Shown here: piece after piece, positions 53,560 to 59,006 of the stretch
How positions within the stretch are numbered: position 1 is the first letter of the stretch
How the letters are laid out: every line of letters starts with the position of its first letter
From: Oscillospiraceae bacterium
GTDB lineage: Bacteria > Bacillota > Clostridia > Oscillospirales > WRJC01
Assembly: GCA_009780985.1 (NCBI GenBank)
Contig: WQYZ01000005.1
Coordinates: 1-59,006, forward strand
DNA length: 59,006 nt
Reading direction: 5' to 3'
The notes under the pieces: generated by a model
Database searches by the model: none
Told to the model about the DNA's origin: nothing
The model's input: only the letters and a program-made list of their open reading frames with translations
Program-made: the position numbers and the translations under genes

Positions 53560-54577
53560 TGCTTTTTCTCGCCTCTCTTTTTACTTCTTTTTCAAAAAAA
53601 TTATCTACATCAAAATTTTCGTCGTTTTCTGAATCACCATTTGAACCGTTAGATAATTTATACCACCCGTTTTGTTGACATCTGTAAAACCAGCCGAATA
53701 TAAACTGTGTTATATCGTCAACTTTAAATACTCCTTTGACGTCGCTGTCAAGCCATTTTTGTATTTTTTTTATAACTTTGTTGAAATCCGTGTCCGGAAA
53801 TGACTCTCTCAATCCCGCCGCATATTTCTGTGTGAGGATAAAAGCCGACTCCTGCTTTCTGCCTCTGTTCAATATCAGTTCTCCTGCAGGGTCAAACCAG
53901 TTTAAAGTATTATTTTCATCTTCCGTTTTTTTATTAACCAGTTCTTTACTAATCAGCCCTCTTGAGTTTTCCACAGTTTCCACAGGGGTAGCGCCGCTAC
54001 TCTGCTCTACTATGCTATTCTCTACTATGCTATGCTCTTCTATTCTATTCTCTTCTATTCTATGCGTCCAAAACTCGGGTTTAATTTCATTTACCCCGTG
54101 TTTAATCAGATTTCCCTCGTGGTTTTCGGTAAAAAAAACGAGTTTATTAAGGACTTTCTCTGGTAATTCCTCAAAATCTTCATGACTGCATACAATATAT
54201 CTTTCGTCAATCAGAATTGTTTCCCTCTCGATACAAGCCCTCATATATGTTGTTTGTATTCGTCGCGACGTCAGGATTTTATCCCTGTTAAAAAGTGTGC
54301 CGTCAAACAGTGACCTCTTAACAAAGAGCCCCAGCATCTCCTTAATTGCTTCTTCCGTCAAACCGTATTCAGCGGCTAACGACAACTCCTTGTCTTCATT
54401 CCATTCACAGTAATATCCTTTTTCCTGATATATGAATACGCCTATAATATGTAGATATACGAGCTTCGGCATTTTATTTCCGATTTTATAACATACATAC
54501 TTAAGTTTTTCGTCTGTGAAAAAACCTACATCTAAGGGAAATCTGTCAAGCTTGCCCTGCTTTTTAATGTTTGCCAT
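53552..54577 (-). CDS. Phage replication protein with DUF4373/Lin1244-like N-terminus
   Basis: This 341-residue protein is probably a replisome organiser. The N-terminal domain (FPLDVGFFTDEKLKYVCYK, LHIIGVFIYQEKGYYCEW, LTEEAIKEMLGLFVKRSLFD) matches the Lin1244/Lin1753-like (DUF4373) pattern. A short repetitive linker follows (RIEENRIEEHSIVENSIVEQ) at about residues 168-190. The C-terminal part (KYAAGLRESFPDTDFNKVIK) is DnaD-like and helical. It lies early in the minus-strand operon, so recruiting host helicase to the phage origin is likely. Confidence 0.7.
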   Translation of the reverse strand: MANIKKQGKLDRFPLDVGFFTDEKLKYVCYKIGNKMPKLVYLHIIGVFIYQEKGYYCEWNEDKELSLAAEYGLTEEAIKEMLGLFVKRSLFDGTLFNRDKILTSRRIQTTYMRACIERETILIDERYIVCSHEDFEELPEKVLNKLVFFTENHEGNLIKHGVNEIKPEFWTHRIEENRIEEHSIVENSIVEQSSGATPVETVENSRGLISKELVNKKTEDENNTLNWFDPAGELILNRGRKQESAFILTQKYAAGLRESFPDTDFNKVIKKIQKWLDSDVKGVFKVDDITQFIFGWFYRCQQNGWYKLSNGSNGDSENDENFDVDNFFEKEVKREARKSSG

Positions 54578-54598
54578 ACGACAGACCTCACCTTTACT

Positions 54599-54672
54599 CT
54601 GAACTTGATAGAAAAATCTAAAAATTGAAAATATGCTGAGTACGCTCAGCGAGATTTTCTCAACAAGTTCAG
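54599..54672. repeat. Palindromic element, 74 bp, intergenic
   Basis: Ends CTGAACTTG (54599-54607) and CAAGTTCAG (54664-54672), followed inwards by ATAGAAAAATCT and with an inner hairpin GCTGAGTACGCTCAGC. Lies just upstream of the replication gene. Confidence 0.7.
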
Positions 54673-54711
54673 CTTTTATTAAATTTTTATGGAATCATAA
54701 ATAAATTAAAT

Positions 54712-54918
54712 TTATCGCGCTTCATCTTCATCTGAACTATAAACGTCTACAGAAATTATGCTCAATGGATTTATCCACGAAGCCGCTCTATTTTCGGGAT
54801 TATATATCTCGAAAAAATTATCTCCGTTGACAGTATTTCTGAATCGCTCCCTGTCCCCGTCGTATTCCCAGTTGCAGTAACAGTCTTTAACTGTGTTTAT
54901 CTGCTTGATTTTGTACAT
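54712..54918 (-). CDS. Hypothetical small phage protein
   Basis: This 68-residue protein is of unknown function, acidic at the end (DVYSSDEDEAR). CYCNWEYDGDRERFRNTVNG and ENRAASWINPLSIISVDVYS suggest a small beta domain. A GGTGAG ribosome site precedes it. It is flanked on both sides by palindromic elements. Confidence 0.5.
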   Translation of the reverse strand: MYKIKQINTVKDCYCNWEYDGDRERFRNTVNGDNFFEIYNPENRAASWINPLSIISVDVYSSDEDEAR

Positions 54919-54938
54919 TTTCTCACCTACTCTCCATG

Positions 54939-54996
54939 CTGAACTTGATAGAAAAATCTAAAAATTAAAAATTTTTGATTTTTCAACAAGTTCAGC
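54939..54996. repeat. Palindromic element, 58 bp, intergenic
   Basis: Ends GCTGAACTTG (54939-54948) and CAAGTTCAGC (54987-54996). The left arm and next 16 bases are identical to those of the copy at 54599, including GATAGAAAAATCTAAAAATT. Confidence 0.75.
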
Positions 54997-55032
54997 GTAT
55001 ATTAATTTTCTGTGAATTATTCATGCCTATAC

Positions 55033-55061
55033 TTGATTGTTTTTTCTTGATATGGTATAAT
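55033..55061 (+). promoter_or_regulatory. Promoter of small RNA 1
   Basis: TTGATT (55033-55038), 17 bases, TATAAT (55056-55061), plus strand, opposite to the lytic genes. Confidence 0.6.
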
Positions 55062-55067
55062 AAAATA

Positions 55068-55190
55068 ATGAAGGTAATAGGCGCAGCCTATTTTCATATG
55101 GCAATAAAAATAATATAATGCTGCTGCGTGTATGATGTTATTTATTTGCCGTCCGCTCCGTGATATGGTGGTACATGTCACGGAGCTTTT
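55068..55190 (+). ncRNA. Predicted small RNA 1 (about 120 nt)
   Basis: A consensus promoter is followed by a hairpin (AATAGGC gca GCCTATT, 55075-55091). A 12-base stem with one G.U comes next (GCTCCGTGATAT from 55155, closing at 55186), then TTTT. The 3' half is alike to that of small RNA 2 (GTTATTT..., CGTGATAT..., GGGGC/GGAGC then T's). Only a 16-codon frame starting at the predicted transcription start is present. Function unknown; antisense or leader roles are possible. Confidence 0.5.
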
Positions 55191-55192
55191 AT

Positions 55193-55270
55193 GTTGAACG
55201 CGCTGGTAAATTCCCAAACTATGCCGAGCACGCTCGGCGGTGAGTTTGTCGAATTTACCGCATATTCAAC
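55193..55270. repeat. Palindromic element, 78 bp, intergenic
   Basis: Ends GTTGAA (55193-55198) and TTCAAC (55265-55270), then GGTAAATTC/GAATTTACC, CAAACT/AGTTTG and the core GCCGAGCACGCTCGGC. It is a more diverged relative of the other elements, with base changes on both arms that keep pairing. Confidence 0.6.
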
Positions 55271-55348
55271 TTCCCCCTATCCACGCTTATATAAATTCTT
55301 CAAATTTGCTTAATTTACATTAACATTCTGTTAATTATGCAAATTTGC

Positions 55349-55378
55349 TTGATTTTTTGTGTGTAATTTTGATATAAT
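55349..55378 (+). promoter_or_regulatory. Promoter and operator-like sites of small RNA 2
   Basis: TTGATT (55349-55354), 18 bases, TATAAT (55373-55378). Just upstream are the perfect palindrome GCAAATTTGC (55339-55348), a second AAATTTGCTT at 55302-55311, and ATTAAC/GTTAAT (55319-55335), which look like regulator sites. Confidence 0.5.
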
Positions 55379-55384
55379 TTATGG

Positions 55385-55493
55385 TAGGGATTTTTTCCAA
55401 AAATGAGCTGTAGAAAATGATTCGCTTTCCGGGCATTTTGTTATTTGTCAGCTCTGCCTCGTGATATATCGTTAGTATATCATGGGGCTTTTT
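55385..55493 (+). ncRNA. Predicted small RNA 2 (about 110 nt)
   Basis: The transcript would end at a 13-base stem with two G.U pairs (GCCTCGTGATATA, 55456-55468; closing at 55488) and TTTTT, an intrinsic terminator. It is tandem to small RNA 1 and similar in its 3' half and promoter. No protein-coding frame beyond about 10 codons was seen. Confidence 0.5.
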
Positions 55494-55594
55494 CTATATT
55501 TGAGCCTTTTCATTTTTCTACAACCCGCTTTTTATTTATTTTATTTTTGTTTTTATATGAGATCCTGATTTTCTTTAAACAATTATTTTTTCCT

Positions 55595-55653
55595 GTTGAA
55601 CTTTTTGAAAAATCAAAAATCTTTGATTTTTAGATTTTTCTAACAAGTTCAAC
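55595..55653. repeat. Palindromic element, 59 bp, forming a gene's 3' end
   Basis: Ends GTTGAACTT and AAGTTCAAC. On the minus strand it reads GTTGAACTTGTTAGAAAAAT, encoding VELVRK, then Ile and the stop of the gene at 55630-55944. Confidence 0.7.
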
Positions 55654-55944
55654 CTGTTTATCCGAAATAATAATTATCTCACCTGAACGGTAATCGTAGG
55701 ATATTATTTCGCTATTTCCATTTTTGTGTTTTATCAGTCTGCAATATGTACCGTTTTCATAATATTCTTTTATAGTCTTAGCATACGGCGCATATTTACA
55801 TAAAAATTCTGCGGTCGCTTGCTGTCCTGTTTCCCAAATTTCAGAGGCTATTTCACGGATTTTCTCAAAAGCGAAAGTCCCGGCTTTAGTGTAGGGAATT
55901 ATTATTTTATTGGTTTCTATTTTTAAGTTTGCCGGTATTTCCAC
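55630..55944 (-). CDS. Hypothetical phage protein ending in a palindromic element
   Basis: This 104-residue protein follows the Cro-like regulator by 15 bases. IIPYTKAGTFAFEKIREIAS and ATAEFLCKYAPYAKTIKEYY are helical; RLIKHKNGNSEIISYDYRSG is strand-rich. The last residues VELVRKI and the stop codon come from the repeat at 55595-55653, so the original end was probably different. Function unknown. Confidence 0.6.
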   Translation of the reverse strand: MEIPANLKIETNKIIIPYTKAGTFAFEKIREIASEIWETGQQATAEFLCKYAPYAKTIKEYYENGTYCRLIKHKNGNSEIISYDYRSGEIIIISDKQVELVRKI

Positions 55945-55959
55945 GTCTTTTCGCCCCCT

Positions 55960-56184
55960 TCATGCGCTACCGTTCGATTCGCCGACATCGAGTATAATAT
56001 CGTCCACATTCAAATTGAAACAGTCGGCTAAAGACTTAGTAACGTTTAAACTCGGCTGTTTTTTCCCGTTGATAATATAAGACACCATTGCTTTGCCTAC
56101 GCCGCAACGTTTAGATATTTCTTCGTTGCTTATTCTTTGCGCTGTCATAAGCTGTTTAATTTTAGATACGTTCAATACAACCAT
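55960..56184 (-). CDS. Cro-like HTH regulator (XRE family)
   Basis: This 74-residue DNA-binding protein has a single helix-turn-helix (SNEEISKRCGVGKAMVSYII, then NGKKQPSLNVTKSLADCFNL). As the first gene on the lytic strand, opposite the CI-like repressor, it takes the position of Cro. A strong ribosome site (GGAGGC) precedes the ATG, and a consensus promoter lies at 56374-56402. Confidence 0.85.
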   Translation of the reverse strand: MVVLNVSKIKQLMTAQRISNEEISKRCGVGKAMVSYIINGKKQPSLNVTKSLADCFNLNVDDIILDVGESNGSA

Positions 56185-56232
56185 ATTTACATTTGCCTCC
56201 TTTTTTACTTTAAAAATTATTAACCTTGTTTA

Positions 56233-56261
56233 TTGACTTTTGCTTAAATATGGTGTATAAT
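56233..56261 (+). promoter_or_regulatory. Promoter toward the repressor gene
   Basis: TTGACT (56233-56238), 17 bases, TATAAT (56256-56261). Transcripts would run about 200 bases to the repressor, through the hairpins GGGTTATACTG/CAGTATTACCC and GTGAACGTG/CACGTTCAC. Confidence 0.55.
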
Positions 56262-56297
56262 AAAATTGTTGAGAAGTTATCATACACCATATCTAAG
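56243..56297. promoter_or_regulatory. Operator-like inverted repeat in the lysogeny switch
   Basis: Two 16-base arms, 56243-56258 and 56282-56297, match as inverted repeats with one mismatch (core ATATGGTGTAT/ATACACCATAT). The left arm overlaps the -10 of the plus-strand promoter, so binding there should repress it. Confidence 0.55.
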
Positions 56298-56373
56298 CGT
56301 CGGGGTTATACTGTTTTCAGTATTACCCTTGGTGAACGTGTGGTTTTTTGCGCTTCACGTTCACTCTGTTTAT

Positions 56374-56402
56374 ATTATAATACTTTAAAACGTAATTGTC
56401 AA
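56374..56402 (-). promoter_or_regulatory. Lytic-strand promoter (PR-like), full consensus
   Basis: On the minus strand, TTGACA (56402-56397), 17 bases, TATAAT (56379-56374). ACGTAATT (56390-56397) and AATTACGT (56418-56425) flank the -35 and may be repressor sites. Confidence 0.7.
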
Positions 56403-56472
56403 TAGCTTTTTTGAATAAATTACGTAAAAAAGTAAATTTGTGAAAAATATACAAAGAAAGGAGGTTACTTTT

Positions 56473-56895
56473 GTGTTTTATGAACAACTACAAAAATTAT
56501 GTAAGGAAAGAGGGATAAAATTATCTCCGTTGTTGCACAAATTGGGTATGAGTGCGAGCGGAGTAAATCGTTGGCAAAATGGAGTGTTGCCGAACGGCGA
56601 AACTTTGATAAAATTCGCGGAATATTTTGGCGTATCAACCGACTGTCTATTAGGTATGACAGGCGAAACAACTGAAACGGAAGTCAAAAGAGAGGAAAAT
56701 AATATTATGGACGAAGCCCAAAGCACAGAATCATCAAATGACGAGATACGAGAGTTAAAAAAAGAAATTGAAAATTTAAAAAAAAATGTCGCCACTAAAG
56801 ACGACATATCAAAAATCTTAGAAGCAATAAACGCACAAAAATCCGATACCGAATTTTCGGAAGAATATCCTGCTTTAAATTCTAAAAAAAATTAA
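56473..56895 (+). CDS. CI-like repressor (XRE HTH)
   Basis: This 140-residue protein has an N-terminal helix-turn-helix (KERGIKLSPLLHKLGMSASG, then VNRWQNGVLPNGETLIKFAE). A coiled coil (EIRELKKEIENLKKNV) replaces the S24 peptidase-like domain of classic CI proteins, so SOS-type self-cleavage is unlikely. GTG 56473 lies 9 bases after AGGAGG; GTG 56440 would precede the ribosome site. It stands divergent to the Cro-like gene, the layout of a lysogeny switch. Confidence 0.85.
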   Translation: MFYEQLQKLCKERGIKLSPLLHKLGMSASGVNRWQNGVLPNGETLIKFAEYFGVSTDCLLGMTGETTETEVKREENNIMDEAQSTESSNDEIRELKKEIENLKKNVATKDDISKILEAINAQKSDTEFSEEYPALNSKKN

Positions 56896-56935
56896 AAACA
56901 TAGTGTTTGTCCGACAATACGGGAAAATACTATAT

Positions 56936-56992
56936 ATGCCGGAAAACTTTTGGAATTATATACATCCGAAATTTATAGTCCGGCATATGCGA
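56936..56992. repeat. Imperfect inverted repeat after the repressor gene
   Basis: ATATGCCGG and CCGGCATAT form outer 9-base arms; inner TTTTGGA and TCCGAAA can also pair. It lies in the gap 56896-57109; a terminator or a mobile palindrome are both possible. Confidence 0.4.
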
Positions 56993-57005
56993 GAATAGAA
57001 TATCC

Positions 57006-57042
57006 CCGCCAACAAATTCACCTACGGTGAATTTATAGGCGG
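57006..57042. repeat. Short palindrome (type B), intergenic
   Basis: AAATTCACC and GGTGAATTT (57014-57022, 57026-57034) are perfect, with outer CCGCC/GGCGG. The same A/T flanks as in the coding copies at 44313 and 44902. Confidence 0.55.
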
Positions 57043-57058
57043 TTTATATAGAATACTG

Positions 57059-57096
57059 TTGACAAAATGGCGAAAATAGTATATACTTGTATATAC
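57059..57096 (+). promoter_or_regulatory. mazEF promoter with overlapping operator
   Basis: TTGACA (57059-57064), 17 bases, TATACT (57082-57087). Two copies of the self-complementary GTATATAC (57079-57086, 57089-57096) overlap the -10, as expected for autorepression by MazE. Confidence 0.65.
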
Positions 57097-57109
57097 GAGG
57101 TGATTTTAT

Positions 57110-57346
57110 ATGATAGTTACATTAGCAAAATGGGGAAACAGTCAAGCTGTAAGGCTTCCTCGAAATATTTTGAAAAAAGCAAAAATTTCAATGAATGATA
57201 ACTTTGAGATTATAGTTGAAGACAAAAAAATAACGCTGAAAGTTACCGACGAATTGCCGACACTTAAAGAATTGTTAGAAGATTGGGACGGAACTCCCCC
57301 CGAATCCTTTGACTGGGGCGAACCCGTAGGAAGGGAGTTGTTATAA
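57110..57346 (+). CDS. mazE: MazE-like antitoxin (AbrB fold)
   Basis: This 78-residue antitoxin has the swapped-hairpin DNA-binding domain VTLAKWGNSQAVRLPRNILK at residues 3-22 and FEIIVEDKKITLKV. The acidic C-terminal tail (LLEDWDGTPPESFDWGEP) should wrap and block the toxin. It represses its own promoter in known systems. GAGGTG stands before the ATG. Its stop overlaps the toxin ATG by one base (TAATG). Confidence 0.9.
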   Translation: MIVTLAKWGNSQAVRLPRNILKKAKISMNDNFEIIVEDKKITLKVTDELPTLKELLEDWDGTPPESFDWGEPVGRELL

Positions 57347-57732
57347 TGAGCAAAAAGAAATTACAGCAGGGCGATATAATAAAAACGAATTTTGACCCGA
57401 AATTAGGGCATGAGCAGGCGGGACAACGCCCTGCGCTTGTAGTGAGCTGTAAGCTATTTAACGATGCGGTAAATCAAATGCCAGTCTTATGCCCCATAAC
57501 GAACACGACGACGCCTTTTCCGTTTCATATTCCGCTTGACGACCGCACTAAAACAACAGGCGTTGTCATGTGCGAACAGATGAAAGCAACGGACATCAGA
57601 GAACGTGGGTATATATTTGTAGAACAGCTTCCTGATGATTTGCTTCGCCGCGTATTGAATATTGTCAGACAAGTATTTGATTTTGACGAGCCGGAAGAAA
57701 CCCCGACGAAAAAAGCTGAAAATTATGAATAG
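57346..57732 (+). CDS. mazF: MazF-like mRNA interferase toxin
   Basis: This 128-residue toxin of the MazF/PemK fold has GDIIKTNFDPKLGHEQAGQR and PALVVSCKLFN near the start, VLCPITNTTTPFPFHIPLDD with the conserved strands, and GVVMCEQMKATDIRERG with the catalytic region. MazF cuts specific mRNA sequences. In a prophage it may secure maintenance or act as a defence. A hairpin, ATCCCGC/GCGGGAT, follows. Confidence 0.9.
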   Translation: MSKKKLQQGDIIKTNFDPKLGHEQAGQRPALVVSCKLFNDAVNQMPVLCPITNTTTPFPFHIPLDDRTKTTGVVMCEQMKATDIRERGYIFVEQLPDDLLRRVLNIVRQVFDFDEPEETPTKKAENYE

Positions 57733-57741
57733 AATAAAAAA

Positions 57742-57759
57742 ATCCCGCTCCGGCGGGAT
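57742..57759 (-). terminator. Hairpin between mazF and the recombinase
   Basis: ATCCCGC (57742-57748) and GCGGGAT (57753-57759) with loop TCCG. The T-run needed for an intrinsic terminator is on the minus strand (TTTTTTT), so it would stop transcription coming from the right. Confidence 0.5.
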
Positions 57760-57785
57760 AATTTATTAGAAAGCGAGGTCGTGTT

Positions 57786-58904
57786 ATGAAAAAAGCGGCA
57801 TTATATATTCGCGTTTCCACACAAGAACAGGCTTTGGAGGGTTATTCCATCGGAGCGCAAAAAGACAGACTTATAAATTATTGCAAAGCTCACGATTGGA
57901 TAATATCTGACATATATGTAGACGGCGGTTATTCAGGGTCTAATTTAAACCGCCCAGGTATCCAAAAATTAATCGAAGAAATTGATAAAACAGACATAGT
58001 TCTTGTATATAAATTAGACAGACTCTCACGTTCTCAAAAAGATATGTTGCATTTAATTGAGGATATATTTCTACCGTCTAATGTGGATTTTGTTTCTATG
58101 AACGAGAGTTTTGATACAAGCACTCCGTTCGGTCGGGCTATGATTGGAATTTTGTCTGTATTTGCTCAACTCGAACGTGAACAGATAAAAGAACGCTCAC
58201 TCATGGGACGTAATGAACGGGCAAAAGAAGGGCTGTTTCATGGCGGACCGTTTTATCCTATCGGCTATGATTATATAGACGGTCGTCTTGTTATAAACGA
58301 GTACGAGGCGGCACAGATACGTAAAATTTATGATTGGTACATCGGGGGACTGTCCCCTCGCAAAATCTCGGAGCGGCTTCGTGCTGAGGGTTATACAAAC
58401 AAATACGGCAGTTGGAAAAGTGAATCTTCAATAATAAGCGTACTGACAACCGACGTTTATTTAGGAACGATAAAGTATAATGATGTCGTTAAAGAAAATG
58501 CCCACGAACCTATAATAAGCCATGAATTATTTGAAAAAGTTGCATTGGAAAGGAAAAAACGCCGTAAAAAATACGGCGATTCCGCTTATAAAAGTAATTA
58601 TTTGTTGCAGGGATTATTGTTTTGCGGAAAATGCGGGGCGCGATATTATATAAAACATAATTATGGAATTTATAAATATTATACCTGCTATTCGAGAGGA
58701 AAAACTGCGCCGCATCTTATAAAAGACCCGAATTGTAATAATAGAAACTGGCATATACCCGAATTAGAAAAAATAGTTGAAGATGAAATATGCCGTTTAG
58801 CGTTTGACCCTTTTTATTTTAAAAGCCTGACGCAAAAAAAAGAACTTTCGTCTAAAAATAAGTTAAAAGACGAGGAAACTATTATTAATCTAAATAACCA
58901 GTAA
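57786..58904 (+). CDS. Serine recombinase (prophage integrase), C-terminally short
   Basis: This 372-residue site-specific recombinase has the resolvase catalytic domain (AALYIRVSTQEQALEGYSIG with catalytic Ser, YKLDRLSRSQKDM, GILSVFAQLEREQIKERS). A recombinase domain (GGLSPRKISERLRAEGYTNK) and a zinc ribbon (LLFCGKCGARYYIKHNYGIY, with YTCYSR and NCNNRNWH) follow. Large serine integrases usually have 450-550 residues with a coiled coil and further C-terminal part; here the protein ends KLKDEETIINLNNQ, at the start of the coiled coil. It probably inserted this prophage, but may now be defective. GAGG precedes the ATG. Confidence 0.85.
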   Translation: MKKAALYIRVSTQEQALEGYSIGAQKDRLINYCKAHDWIISDIYVDGGYSGSNLNRPGIQKLIEEIDKTDIVLVYKLDRLSRSQKDMLHLIEDIFLPSNVDFVSMNESFDTSTPFGRAMIGILSVFAQLEREQIKERSLMGRNERAKEGLFHGGPFYPIGYDYIDGRLVINEYEAAQIRKIYDWYIGGLSPRKISERLRAEGYTNKYGSWKSESSIISVLTTDVYLGTIKYNDVVKENAHEPIISHELFEKVALERKKRRKKYGDSAYKSNYLLQGLLFCGKCGARYYIKHNYGIYKYYTCYSRGKTAPHLIKDPNCNNRNWHIPELEKIVEDEICRLAFDPFYFKSLTQKKELSSKNKLKDEETIINLNNQ

Positions 58905-59006
58905 AAAAATACCAATAGCAAACACGACGTTTATGTGTTAAAATTTTAAACATGAAACGAATAAAACTTTTTGCACTGAACCGCCGTGTCCGCAAGGTTT
59001 ACTATA
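58905..59006. other. Right end of window, no clear feature
   Basis: This stretch holds no complete gene. A frame starting ATG at about 58952 (MKRIKLFALNRRVRKV) runs off the end and may be the start of a gene or of another mobile element. No match to the left prophage edge was seen. Confidence 0.3.

Noticed and set aside
45410-55653. Reading the palindromic elements simply as transcription terminators
   Set aside because: One lies in the middle of an open gene in frame, several lack T-runs, and their ends are conserved in sequence rather than just in pairing.
28492-58952. attL/attR direct repeats at the prophage edges
   Set aside because: Comparison by eye of 28.5-28.75 kb with the last 100 bases shows no shared core of useful length.
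1-59006. tRNA, rRNA genes or a CRISPR array
   Set aside because: No T-loop (GGTTCGAATC-type) sequence in a cloverleaf context, no rRNA segment and no regularly spaced direct repeats were found.

Overview
The window looks like a low-GC Gram-positive chromosome, probably an anaerobic Clostridia relative. The signs are strong GGAGG ribosome sites, TTGaca/TATAAT promoters, lipobox solute-binding lipoproteins, a glycyl-radical activase and a QueT transporter. I cannot place it more precisely from sequence alone. No rRNA, tRNA or CRISPR array was seen.

Region 1 (1-28.5 kb) is host chromosome. It opens with a decayed IS1-like transposase. A run of small accessory enzymes follows: tautomerase, isoprenylcysteine-type methyltransferase, flavin reductase, P-loop kinase, Smr protein, GNAT acetyltransferases, YgjP-type protease, AlkZ-like winged-helix protein, YjbQ and a MazG-like protein. 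Two of these genes are visibly broken: a SAM methyltransferase without its SAM domain (5184-5588) and a phosphotransferase stub (10340-10621). Next come three paralogous solute-binding lipoproteins without permeases, two other lipoproteins, a solitary glycyl-radical activating enzyme, and housekeeping genes (rmuC, queT, a K+ channel, a UroD-family protein, pyrE, a ComEC-type hydrolase, an RNA uracil methyltransferase).

Region 2 (about 28.7-58.9 kb) is a siphovirus prophage. Its lytic genes are on the minus strand and read right to left: Cro-like regulator, DUF4373-type replication protein, sigma-like regulator, DNA adenine methylase, HNH/P-loop protein, TerS, TerL, portal, prohead protease, HK97 capsid, connectors, major tail protein, tail chaperone, a 1793-residue tape measure, Dit, Gp37-like tail protein, fibre proteins, holin and two lysins. 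The lysogeny side is on the plus strand: CI-like repressor, MazEF and a short serine recombinase. Several late genes are interrupted: an in-frame TGA in one fibre gene, an in-frame TAA in the next, and a poly-A frame change between the two lysin domains.

The most unusual signal is a set of small palindromic elements in the prophage. One type (57-78 bp) has ends resembling GTTGAACTTG...CAAGTTCAAC and occurs at about six places. One copy sits in frame inside the DNA methylase and adds 24 codons; two others supply the 3' ends of genes. A second, shorter hairpin type appears in two head-tail genes (peptides INSSETSL and INSPEANF) and between genes. Three promoter-terminator units on the plus strand (53.0, 55.1 and 55.4 kb) predict short untranslated RNAs opposite the lytic strand, two of them apparently homologous. 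These resemble, by inference only, the protein-inserting palindromes described in Rickettsia.
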